Shown here: piece by piece, positions 27,021 to 34,956 of the stretch
Layout of the letters: the number at the start of each line of letters is the position of its first letter
Numbering within the stretch: position 1 is the first letter of the stretch
Origin: Subtercola boreus
GTDB taxonomy: Bacteria; Actinomycetota; Actinomycetes; Actinomycetales; Microbacteriaceae
NCBI RefSeq assembly: GCF_003399625.1
Contig: NZ_NBXA01000006.1
Location: 61,767-125,766, forward strand
Reading direction: 5' to 3'
DNA length: 64,000 nucleotides
Program-made: the position numbers and the translations under genes
The notes under the pieces: model-generated
Seen by the model: only the letters and a program-made list of their open reading frames with translations
The model's database searches: none
Told to the model about the DNA's origin: nothing

Positions 27021-28295
27021 ATGAGAATTCTGCTCGTGGGTGCCGGTGGTGTCGGAAACTCGATCGCGAAGATCGCGGCGAGGCGTGCCTTCTTCGAGGT
27101 GATCGTCGTCACCGACTACGACCTGGCCCGGGCGGAGTCGACCGTAGCCTGGATCCAGGCGAAGCACGGACCGGAGGTTGCACAGAAGTTCCTGGCCGAC
27201 CGGATCGACGCCTCCGACGCGTCGAGTGTCGAAGAGGTAGCCCGCAAGCACGGAGCGACCCACGTCATGAACGCTGTCGAGCCGCGTTTCGTGCAGGCGA
27301 TCTTCGCCGGTGCGCTCGCAGCCGGAGCGAACTACCTCGACATGGCGATGAGCCTCTCGGAGCCGCACCCGACCGAGCCGCACTCCGAGACCGGCATCAA
27401 GCTGGGTGACGACCAGTTCGCCCAGGCCGCCGACTGGGAGAAGGCGGGCACTCTCGCGCTCGTCGGCATGGGCGTCGAGCCCGGGCTCAGCGACGTGTTC
27501 GCACGCTACGCCGCAGACCATCTCTTCAGCGACATCGACGAGCTCGGTACGCGCGACGGGGCGAACCTGGTCGTCCGGGATGAGTCGGGGGAGGAGATCT
27601 TCGCACCGTCGTTCAGTATCTGGACCACCATCGAGGAGTGCCTGAACCCGCCGGTCGTGTGGGAGAAGGAGCGCGGCTGGTACACCACCGAGCCGTTCAG
27701 TGAGCCGGAGATCTTCGACTTTCCCGATGGCATCGGGCCGGTCGAGTGCGTGAACGTGGAGCACGAAGAGGTGCTGCTGATGCCGCGGTGGGTCGATGCG
27801 AAGCGGGTGACCTTCAAATACGGGCTGGGCAACGAGTTCATCTCCATTCTGAAGACGCTCCACCAGCTCGGACTCGACAAGACGGCGCCGTTGACCGTGC
27901 GCTCGGCCGCCGGCCCGGTGGCTGTCTCGCCTCGTGATGTCGTGGCGGCGGGGCTCCCCGACCCGGCGACGCTCGGACCCCGGATGACCGGCAAGACCTG
28001 CGCGGGACTGTGGGTGACAGGCACGGGGCTCGACGGGCAGGCGCGGGAGGTCTACCTCTACCACGTGGCCGACAACGAGTGGACGATGCGCGAGTACGAG
28101 TCCCAGTGCGTGGTCTGGCAGACGGCGCTCAACCCCGTGATCGCGCTGGAACTGCTGGCGCTCGGGGTATGGGGCGGGGTCGGTGTGCTCGGTCCCGAGG
28201 CGTTCGACGCGCTGCCGTTCCTCGAGCTGATGGCTCTGCCGGTCGAGGAGGGCGGCTACGGACAGGCCTGGGGGCTCGAGGACCGCGCGGTCTGA
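27021..28295 (+). CDS. Saccharopine dehydrogenase family protein
   Basis: 424 residues. An N-terminal Rossmann fold (MRILLVGAGGVGNSIAKIAA) binds NAD(P); ANYLDMAMSLSEPH and GMGVEPGLSDVFARYAADH follow, with a C-terminal catalytic-type domain. The family covers lysine-pathway saccharopine reductases and carboxynorspermidine synthases. No lysine-degradation or polyamine genes are adjacent, so the substrate is open. It starts 46 bases after xylR in the same direction, with a short gap and its own ATG. Confidence 0.82.
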   Translation: MRILLVGAGGVGNSIAKIAARRAFFEVIVVTDYDLARAESTVAWIQAKHGPEVAQKFLADRIDASDASSVEEVARKHGATHVMNAVEPRFVQAIFAGALAAGANYLDMAMSLSEPHPTEPHSETGIKLGDDQFAQAADWEKAGTLALVGMGVEPGLSDVFARYAADHLFSDIDELGTRDGANLVVRDESGEEIFAPSFSIWTTIEECLNPPVVWEKERGWYTTEPFSEPEIFDFPDGIGPVECVNVEHEEVLLMPRWVDAKRVTFKYGLGNEFISILKTLHQLGLDKTAPLTVRSAAGPVAVSPRDVVAAGLPDPATLGPRMTGKTCAGLWVTGTGLDGQAREVYLYHVADNEWTMREYESQCVVWQTALNPVIALELLALGVWGGVGVLGPEAFDALPFLELMALPVEEGGYGQAWGLEDRAV

Positions 28296-28364
28296 TGCAT
28301 TGAGGTTTGCTCGGTTTTAAGCTACCGTTGCGTGACTCTGTCTCGCCACGAAAGTTGGACCACC

Positions 28365-29465
28365 ATGACCCTGCGCGCCTCCTCCCGACCGTCCGGCCTC
28401 GGCCGACGCGTTGTCGCCACCCTCGCGTTGATCGGCGCGGCCGTCTTCGTGGGCGGTGTCGCTGCCGCGCCCGCGAGCGCCGCGCCGTTCGACGTGTTCT
28501 TCGCATCGGGCAACCCGGATTTTGGCTCTGCGAAGGCGGGGACTGTGGTGATCCGGGAGTTCGACATCACGAACGGTGGTGACGATTCGATAGCGATCGA
28601 TCCTGCTCCTCTCACTTCCCTGACGGGACCGTTCACCGTGACCGCAGGGAGTTTCTCCGCACTGACCGTCATACCGAAGAACGGACACGGCACGTTCAAG
28701 GTGACTTACACGGTGCCTGCGGTCGGAACGGTCTCTTCCGTTCCGGTGACGCTGGTTGTGACCGATCAGGCCGACAACAAGACCAAGAACCTGGCGCTCA
28801 CGTTCAAGGGAACGTCGATCGCCACGAATCCGGCGCACTTCACCGCCACAACCGCGGGAGGCGGCACATCAGCCGACTTCGGCACCGTCAGCCTCGGCGG
28901 GTTCGCCACGCAGGAGGTCACCCTCAACGTCGACGGCGTGCTGCCGATCCGTTTCTCGACGAATGACATCAGCATCGTCGACTCGGCGGGGAATCCGCTA
29001 CCGACCGTGAAGATCACCGCGTCCTCCTTCGGCTCCGTCGGCGCGATCATCGCCCCGGGAGGCACGGCAGCATTCGAACTGACCTATTCGCCTCTCGCCA
29101 CGGGTTCGTTCACGGGGAGTGCGAGAGTGGGTGGGTTCGCAGTTACGGGAACCGTCGAGACGGCTGCGCTGGTTGTGGCCGTGCCGCTGTCCGGGGCTGC
29201 GGCCGCAGTCACCCCGACCACGCCGCCCGCGACTCCGCCGGCGACGCCCGGGGCCACCGCCACGCCCGTTCCGACCGGGACGTCGACGTCGACCGCCGGG
29301 GTAGTCGTTCCGCGGCCCGGGACCGGCGGCCAAACGGGATCGCTCGCCGAGACCGGAGCGCCCGTCGTCGGAATCGTCGGCCTCGGTGTGCTCGTCGCAG
29401 TGCTCGGTTTCGGCGCTCTTGCTGGCCTGGCCGTGGCTCGTCGGCGCCGCGCGCGCAACTCGTAG
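28365..29465 (+). CDS. LAETG-anchored surface protein
   Basis: 366 residues. The signal peptide ends near AAPASAAP; two Ig/ASPM-like beta domains (about 40-270) are rich in Thr/Gly/Val. A Pro/Thr linker (TPTTPPATPPATPGATATP) then leads to LAETGAPVVG, a membrane helix and a RRRRARNS tail. LAxTG is the motif recognised by class E sortases of actinomycetes, so covalent attachment to the wall is likely. The ATG at 28365 was preferred over the upstream frame because it begins the signal peptide. A second LAETG protein lies at 62.4 kb. Confidence 0.8.
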   Translation: MTLRASSRPSGLGRRVVATLALIGAAVFVGGVAAAPASAAPFDVFFASGNPDFGSAKAGTVVIREFDITNGGDDSIAIDPAPLTSLTGPFTVTAGSFSALTVIPKNGHGTFKVTYTVPAVGTVSSVPVTLVVTDQADNKTKNLALTFKGTSIATNPAHFTATTAGGGTSADFGTVSLGGFATQEVTLNVDGVLPIRFSTNDISIVDSAGNPLPTVKITASSFGSVGAIIAPGGTAAFELTYSPLATGSFTGSARVGGFAVTGTVETAALVVAVPLSGAAAAVTPTTPPATPPATPGATATPVPTGTSTSTAGVVVPRPGTGGQTGSLAETGAPVVGIVGLGVLVAVLGFGALAGLAVARRRRARNS

Positions 29466-29527
29466 CAATCGCTGGAGGTTCCGGCTGGCGGACAGAAATC
29501 ACCGGCCGGAACCTGTAGCGTAAAGCC

Positions 29528-29737
29528 ATGGCTGACAACGCAGGCAAAGAAGCAGAAGAGATCTGGATCGGCGACGTGCACGTCGCGAACATTCGCCGGG
29601 AGAACGGGCACGGAGACCGCCCGTTTATCGTCGAGAGTCTCACCGGCTCCGAACTCCACACGGCTGCCGACAAGCATGCCGCCGAGCTCTGGATCGCATT
29701 GCATTCCGACGCCATCACCGAGAACGAACTCGGCTAG
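29528..29737 (+). CDS. Small conserved-looking protein, unknown function
   Basis: 69 residues, soluble, mildly acidic (DNAGKEAEEIWIGDVHVANI, then a GSELHTAADKHAAELWIALH helix). The ATG at 29528 lacks a strong ribosome site. It is followed by a perfect terminator, which supports it being expressed. No family recognised. Confidence 0.65.
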   Translation: MADNAGKEAEEIWIGDVHVANIRRENGHGDRPFIVESLTGSELHTAADKHAAELWIALHSDAITENELG

Positions 29738-29764
29738 AACCCATCCCCACTAGATCCCAACCCC

Positions 29765-29791
29765 GAACGGCCCGCATCGAGCGGGCCGTTC
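29765..29791 (+). terminator. Terminator after small protein
   Basis: GAACGGCCCGC pairs perfectly over 11 bases with GCGGGCCGTTC around ATCGA. It lies 27 bases after the stop and may also end transcription from the tRNA side. Confidence 0.75.
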
Positions 29792-29839
29792 GTCGTACGG
29801 CCTGTGTTCCCGGATGCGGGTACGGGTACGGCACTGTTG

Positions 29840-29927
29840 TGGCGGAGAATGGGGGATTCGAACCCCCGAGAGCTTTCACTCAACACGCTTTCCAAGCGTG
29901 CGCCATAGGCCACTAGGCGAATTCTCC
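29840..29927 (-). tRNA. tRNA-Ser (anticodon GGA)
   Basis: On the minus strand, acceptor arm GGAGAAT (29927-29921) pairs with ATTCTCC (29850-29844), followed by discriminator G and an encoded CCA. The anticodon stem CACGC/GCGTG holds a loop with GGA at 29893-29891, reading UCC/UCU serine codons. The long variable arm and the T-arm GGGGGTTCGAATCCCCC are typical of class II tRNA-Ser. Confidence 0.95.
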
Positions 29928-29996
29928 TGGCGGGCCGCCTCCCCGGTAGAGAAACGACCAAAGAGCATCCTACGGCATTCCCGCTGATCGCTCGAA

Positions 29997-30650
29997 TCAG
30001 TAGCGCACGGCCGCCAACGCCTCCGGGATCGGGGTGTCGCCGCTGATCGCCTCGAACTGGGCGCGGATGGCGATTCCGTCGATGAGGGAAGCCGCGATCA
30101 GGGCGGCGACATCGTGGCGTGGGATCGTTCCCCGTCCGGTGCTCTCGGCGAGCATGACCTCGCCCGTGCCGGGGTCATTGGTCAGCCCGCCGGGACGGAT
30201 GATGGTCCAGTCCAGATCGCGCTCACGGAGGTTCGCATCCGCTGCTGCCTTCGCGGCGAGATAGATCTGGAAAACGTCGTCGGATTCCGGGTCGAAGTCG
30301 TCCGCCCCCATCGAGGAGACCAGCACGTAACGGCGGATGCCCGCGCTCTCCGCTGCGTCGGCCAGCAGGATCGCGCCGTCCCGGTCGACGGTGTTCTTCC
30401 GTTCAGCCGTCGAATTCGGACCCGCCCCTGCCGCGAAGACCACCGCGTCCACACCTGTGAGGTCGAGTGCGAGGGTGGCGGCATCCACCTTCTCGAGGTC
30501 GATGACGACAGGGATGCCGCCGGCGGCCAGCACGTCGCTGGCCTGCTCCGGATTGCGGATGATCGCCACTGCCTCGTGGCCCTGGTCGGACAGCAGTTTC
30601 TCGAGGTGGAGGGCGATAACTCCGTGGCCGCCGGCGATTGCGATTCTCAT
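29997..30650 (-). CDS. NAD(P)-binding SDR-like protein
   Basis: 217 residues of the atypical short-chain dehydrogenase type. The Rossmann loop is MRIAIAGGHGVIALHLEKLL; VFAAGAGPNST, YVLVSSMGAD and the late IIRPGGLTNDPGTGEV segment match the NAD(P)H-binding family that includes YwnB-like proteins. It lacks the usual YxxxK pair in position, so it may be a sensor or isomerase rather than a dehydrogenase. I start at 30650 (MRIAIAGG) rather than the ATG four codons earlier. Transcribed away from the SRP RNA. Confidence 0.78.
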   Translation of the reverse strand: MRIAIAGGHGVIALHLEKLLSDQGHEAVAIIRNPEQASDVLAAGGIPVVIDLEKVDAATLALDLTGVDAVVFAAGAGPNSTAERKNTVDRDGAILLADAAESAGIRRYVLVSSMGADDFDPESDDVFQIYLAAKAAADANLRERDLDWTIIRPGGLTNDPGTGEVMLAESTGRGTIPRHDVAALIAASLIDGIAIRAQFEAISGDTPIPEALAAVRY

Positions 30651-30748
30651 GCCTCCATCCAACGCCCCGGGGCGTGATCTGCCAAGTCGGCGACCCGGGA
30701 CACGGGTGCGCGACTCGGAGGGAGCTACTGTCGGCTAAACTGGTCACC

Positions 30749-30837
30749 GGCTCCCCGCGTGGCGCCATCCAGGCCAACTCCCCCAGGGCAGAAATGCAGC
30801 AAGGGTAACCGGGCTCTGGCGGGTGCGCGGGGGGTCC
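30749..30837 (+). ncRNA. ffs: Signal recognition particle RNA (small, 4.5S type)
   Basis: GGCTCCCCGCG (30749-30759) pairs with CGCGGGGGGTCC (30826-30837) to close one long hairpin. Its apical part carries the conserved SRP core: CCCAGGGCAGAAATGCAGC, AAGGGTAA and GGGCTCTGG. It is followed by TTTCTGTTT. The RNA pairs with Ffh in co-translational targeting. A TAAACT -10-like hexamer lies at 30736-30741. Confidence 0.9.
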
Positions 30838-31008
30838 TTTCTGTTTCGACGGCGTTCCGCTGGGCTTCCACTGGAGCCCAGACCTCTTCTCGCTCACAGC
30901 CGACAGACTGCTGATCATCAGTCCACAGGGGGTGCGCACCCAGCCCCGGCTCCCTAGGGTGGAACCGGCGACCCGCACAGCAGGGCCGCCTGGACCGCAA
31001 GGAGAACC

Positions 31009-33201
31009 GTGGCTCGCAGCATCTACATCACTTCTGCCGAGGGGCACTCGGGCAAATCGACCATCGCCCTCGGCGTGCTCGACATTCTCGGGCGGAACGT
31101 CGGCCGGGTGGGTGTGTTCCGCCCGATTGCGAGATCGGTTCACGAGCGCGATTATGTGCTCGAGATGCTGCTGGAGCACGACGGTGTCGCCCTCGAGTAC
31201 GACGACGCGATAGGCGTCTCGTACGAGGAGGTGCACGCCGACGCGGATGCTGCGCTCTCGCGCATCGTCGAGCGTTACAAAGCCGTCGAACGCCGCTGCG
31301 ACTCGGTCGTCATCCTCGGCTCCGACTACACCGACGTCGGCAGCCCCTCGGAGCTCTCCTTCAATGCGCGGATCGCTGCCAACCTCGGCGCCCCCGTGCT
31401 GCTCGTGCTGGGTGGCCGGGCGGGCCAGGGTGCCACCGAACTCCTCGGTCACTCCGACGCCCGTAGCCCTGATGACATGCGGCAGATCACCGAGCTGGCC
31501 CTGGTGGAGCTGAAGGCGGCTCACGCGACACTGCTCGGAATCGTGGCGAACCGCAGCGACCCGGAGAACCTCGAGAAGATCCGCGATTCGATCGCACGGG
31601 CGGCAGCCGACGCTCTCTCGGCGCTGGCGATCTCGACGTCGGTCGATGCGAAGCGCTCCCGGGTGCCGATCTGGTCGATTCCCGAAGACCGGCTGCTCGT
31701 CGCGCCGAGCATGGCGAACCTCGTCGAGTCGACCGGTGGAGTCATGATCAAGGGCGATCCGCGCCTGCTGGGTCGCGAGGCGCTCGGCGTGGTGGTGGCC
31801 GGCATGTCGATGGTGAACGTTCTGCCCCGGCTCATGGAGGGCGCCGTCGTGGTCATCCCCGGCGATCGCACAGAGGTTCTGCTGGCTGCGCTGATGGCCA
31901 ACGCTTCGGCGACGTTCCCGAGCCTGTCGGGAATCATCCTGAACGGTGGCTTCGACCTCCCGGAGCCCATTGAACGACTGATCGACGGGTTGGAGGCCTC
32001 GCTTCCGATCATCAGCACGCCGCTCGGCACCTACGACACCGCGGTGCGGATCACCTCGACGAGGGGCCGGCTGGCTGCGGACTCGCAGCGCAAGTACGAC
32101 AGCGCGCTCGCGCTGTTCGAGCAGTACGTCGACGGCGCGAAACTTCTCGAACTGCTCGACATCAGTTCTTCGACCGTCATCACCCCGCTGATGTTCGAAT
32201 ACGGGCTCATCGACCGCGCCCGTTCGGCCCAGAAGCACATCGTGCTGCCCGAGGGGACGGATGACCGGGTGCTGCGTGCCGCCGCAACCGTTCTGACGCG
32301 GGGCATCGCACGCCTCACCATCCTCGGGGAAGAAGACGAGATCCGCTCGCGCGCGACGTCGCTCGGCATCACCCTCGACGACGCAGACATCGTGAGCCCG
32401 TTCGACCCCGAACTCAGGGAGCGGTTCGCCGAACAGTACGCGAGCATCCGGGCGCACCGCGGCATCACCCTCGACATGGCGAGGGACACGGTGAGCGACG
32501 TCTCGTACTTCGGAACGATGATGGTGCACCTCGGGCTGGCCGACGGAATGGTGTCCGGGGCAGCGCACACCACGGCCCACACGATCCGGCCCGCCTTCGA
32601 GATCATCAAGACCCGCCCCGAGGTGTCTGTGGTGTCGAGCGTGTTCCTGATGGCGCTCGCCGACCGGGTGCTCGTCTACGGCGACTGCGCGGTCATCCCG
32701 GACCCGACGGCGACGCAACTGGCTGACATCGCGATCTCGTCGTCGGAGACGGCTGTGCAGTTCGGCATCGACCCCCGGGTCGCCATGCTGTCGTACTCGA
32801 CAGGCGTCTCGGGATCTGGGGCGGATGTCGAGAAGGTGCGGGAGGCGACGGCGTTCGTGCGCTCGCGCCGGCCCGACCTGCTCGTGGAGGGGCCGATCCA
32901 GTACGACGCAGCCGCGGATGCAGCGGTTGCGGCGGCGAAGATGCCCGGCTCAGAGGTGGCGGGTCGCGCGACCGTGTTCATCTTCCCCGACCTGAACACG
33001 GGGAACAACACCTACAAGGCGGTGCAGCGGAGCGCCGGCGCGATCGCGGTCGGCCCGGTGCTGCAGGGCCTGAACAAACCGATCAACGATCTCTCGAGGG
33101 GAGCCCTCGTGCAGGACATCGTCAACACGATCGCCATCACCGCCATCCAGGCCGCAACCGTCGTGGCTCCGGTCCGGACGCCGGCCGGAGCCGGGCTGTG
33201 A
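31009..33201 (+). CDS. pta: Phosphate acetyltransferase
   Basis: 730 residues, the long class II form. The N-terminal P-loop-like domain opens IYITSAEGHSGKSTIALGVL; a central DRTGG domain (about 200-320) precedes the C-terminal catalytic PTA_PTB domain beginning EYGLIDRARSAQKHIVLPEG. The enzyme exchanges acetyl-CoA and acetyl phosphate. Its GTG start follows AAGGAGAACC. It overlaps ackA by GTGA, the usual Pta-AckA pair for acetate overflow or uptake. Confidence 0.95.
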   Translation: MARSIYITSAEGHSGKSTIALGVLDILGRNVGRVGVFRPIARSVHERDYVLEMLLEHDGVALEYDDAIGVSYEEVHADADAALSRIVERYKAVERRCDSVVILGSDYTDVGSPSELSFNARIAANLGAPVLLVLGGRAGQGATELLGHSDARSPDDMRQITELALVELKAAHATLLGIVANRSDPENLEKIRDSIARAAADALSALAISTSVDAKRSRVPIWSIPEDRLLVAPSMANLVESTGGVMIKGDPRLLGREALGVVVAGMSMVNVLPRLMEGAVVVIPGDRTEVLLAALMANASATFPSLSGIILNGGFDLPEPIERLIDGLEASLPIISTPLGTYDTAVRITSTRGRLAADSQRKYDSALALFEQYVDGAKLLELLDISSSTVITPLMFEYGLIDRARSAQKHIVLPEGTDDRVLRAAATVLTRGIARLTILGEEDEIRSRATSLGITLDDADIVSPFDPELRERFAEQYASIRAHRGITLDMARDTVSDVSYFGTMMVHLGLADGMVSGAAHTTAHTIRPAFEIIKTRPEVSVVSSVFLMALADRVLVYGDCAVIPDPTATQLADIAISSSETAVQFGIDPRVAMLSYSTGVSGSGADVEKVREATAFVRSRRPDLLVEGPIQYDAAADAAVAAAKMPGSEVAGRATVFIFPDLNTGNNTYKAVQRSAGAIAVGPVLQGLNKPINDLSRGALVQDIVNTIAITAIQAATVVAPVRTPAGAGL

Positions 33202-34409
33202 GCGCCGTTCTCGTCATCAACAGCGGTTCGTCGTCGCTGAAGTACCAACTGCTCGAGATGACGGGCGAGACCGTGCTGGCGAGTGGACTCATCGAGAGGA
33301 TCGGGGAGGATGCCGGCTCGGTCAAGCACACGGTGTCAGCCAGCTCGACGGCGGGCGATGCTGCCGACGAGACGTTCCGGGGATCGGAGCCGGTGGCGGA
33401 CCACGCCGCGGCGTTCCGGGTCATGATCGAGGCCTTCGCGTCGCACGGGCCCTCGCTCACCGAGAACCCGCCGATCGTGGTGGGTCACCGGGTCGTGCAC
33501 GGGGGCAAGCGGTTCTTCGAACCGACTGTCGTCACCGACCTCGTGAAGATCAACATCGAAGATCTCTCCGAGCTCGCACCGCTGCACAACCCGGCGAACC
33601 TCGATGGCATCACGGCGGCGCAGGTGGCCTTTCCCGACGTGCCCCACGTCGCGGTGTTCGACACCGCGTTCCACGCGACTCTTCCCGCGGCGGCCTACAC
33701 CTACGCCATTGACAGAGAGCTCGCGGACAAGCATCGGGTGCGCCGTTACGGGTTTCACGGAACCTCCCACAAGTTCGTCTCCGAGGTCGCGGCAGAGTTC
33801 CTCGGCCGCGACCTGGAACAGCTGAAGACCATCGTGCTGCACCTCGGCAACGGGGCGTCGGCGTGCGCTGTCGACGGTGGCCGGTCTGTCGACACCTCGA
33901 TGGGTCTCACCCCGCTCGAAGGCCTGGTGATGGGCACCCGGTCGGGCGATCTCGATCCGGCCGTGCTCGTGCACCTGCACCGGAGGGCCGGCCTCGGCTT
34001 CGACGAGCTCGACACGCTGCTGAACCGGCGAAGTGGGCTGATCGGTCTGAGCGGGCGGGGAGACATGCGCGACGTCGTCGAGGCGGGTGACTCGGGTGAT
34101 GAGGCAGCAGCGCTGGCGCTCGACGTGTACCTGCACCGGCTGAAGCACTACGTGGGCTCGTATATCGCGGTACTCGGCGGAGTCGACGCGATCGTCTTCA
34201 CGGCCGGGGTGGGGGAGAACAGCGTGGCTGTGCGCGGTCGCGCGCTGGAGGGCCTCGAACGGTTGGGCATCCGGATCGACCCGCAGCGGAACGCGTCGGG
34301 GGAGCGCGGGCCGCGCCTCATCTCTGCAGACGACTCGGCGGTGGCCGTGCTCGTGGTGCCGACGAACGAGGAGCTGGAGATCGCCCGGCAGTCGCTGTCC
34401 GTGATCTGA
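33198..34409 (+). CDS. ackA: Acetate kinase
   Basis: 403-residue ASKHA kinase making ATP from acetyl phosphate. Visible motifs are LVINSGSSSLKYQLLE, VGHRVVHGGKRFFEP, APLHNPANLDGI, the catalytic AVFDTAFHATLP, RRYGFHGTSHKFV and HLGNGASACAVDGGRSVDTS. The GTG start overlaps the pta stop, coupling translation. Confidence 0.96.
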   Translation: MSAVLVINSGSSSLKYQLLEMTGETVLASGLIERIGEDAGSVKHTVSASSTAGDAADETFRGSEPVADHAAAFRVMIEAFASHGPSLTENPPIVVGHRVVHGGKRFFEPTVVTDLVKINIEDLSELAPLHNPANLDGITAAQVAFPDVPHVAVFDTAFHATLPAAAYTYAIDRELADKHRVRRYGFHGTSHKFVSEVAAEFLGRDLEQLKTIVLHLGNGASACAVDGGRSVDTSMGLTPLEGLVMGTRSGDLDPAVLVHLHRRAGLGFDELDTLLNRRSGLIGLSGRGDMRDVVEAGDSGDEAAALALDVYLHRLKHYVGSYIAVLGGVDAIVFTAGVGENSVAVRGRALEGLERLGIRIDPQRNASGERGPRLISADDSAVAVLVVPTNEELEIARQSLSVI

Positions 34410-34410
34410 T

Positions 34411-34839
34411 TCAGTCGGCGATGAGGCGCTTCCCGAGACTGACGGTGTGGTCGGGCGCGTAGCCCAGTGCTTCGTAGAAGGCGAGCACGCCCTCGTTTCC
34501 CGCTCGCACCTGCAGGTTCAGTTTCGGGCATCCGATGCTGATGAGCAGACGTTCCGCCTCGGCCATGAAGGCCCGTCCGTGACCGTGGCCGCGGTGCTCG
34601 GGTGAGACAGCCAGGTAGTTCACCCAGCCCCGATGGCCGTCGAAGCCCACCATCACGCTGCCGACGACCTCGCCGCCGGGCGTCTCCTCGTCGACGCCGA
34701 CCAGGAACAGCTCCGGCTGCACGGTGAGCTTCCGTTGAATGTCTGTGAGCGGGTCGTTCCAGGGGCGAACAAGTCCGCAGGCGTTCCACAGGGCTATGAC
34801 GGTCTCGGTGTCTGAGGGATCGAACGGGCGAATCAGCAT
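34411..34839 (-). CDS. GNAT-family N-acetyltransferase (YpeA-like)
   Basis: 142 residues with the acetyl-CoA pocket as YLAVSPEHRGHGHGRAFMAEAERLL near residue 75, and LRVQAGN-type FYEALGYAPDH near the C-terminus. It is closest in layout to YpeA. The substrate is unknown. Its stop is one base from the ackA stop, convergent. Confidence 0.82.
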   Translation of the reverse strand: MLIRPFDPSDTETVIALWNACGLVRPWNDPLTDIQRKLTVQPELFLVGVDEETPGGEVVGSVMVGFDGHRGWVNYLAVSPEHRGHGHGRAFMAEAERLLISIGCPKLNLQVRAGNEGVLAFYEALGYAPDHTVSLGKRLIAD

Positions 34840-34869
34840 CGTTCGAGCTTAGAAGATCGGTTCCGCCCG

Positions 34870-34908
34870 CTCTCCACAGGGCCCGTCTGGTCGTGACCTC
34901 TCCACAGG
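34870..34908. repeat. Direct repeat CTCTCCACAGG before dnaX
   Basis: CTCTCCACAGG occurs at 34870-34880 and again at 34898-34908, 28 bases apart, within 90 bases of the dnaX start. CTCCACA resembles a degenerate DnaA box; binding is only a guess. Confidence 0.4.
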
Positions 34909-34956
34909 TTCTGCGGCGGGGGGCCGGGCGTCAGTGGTGGCGGATACGATTGCTCC

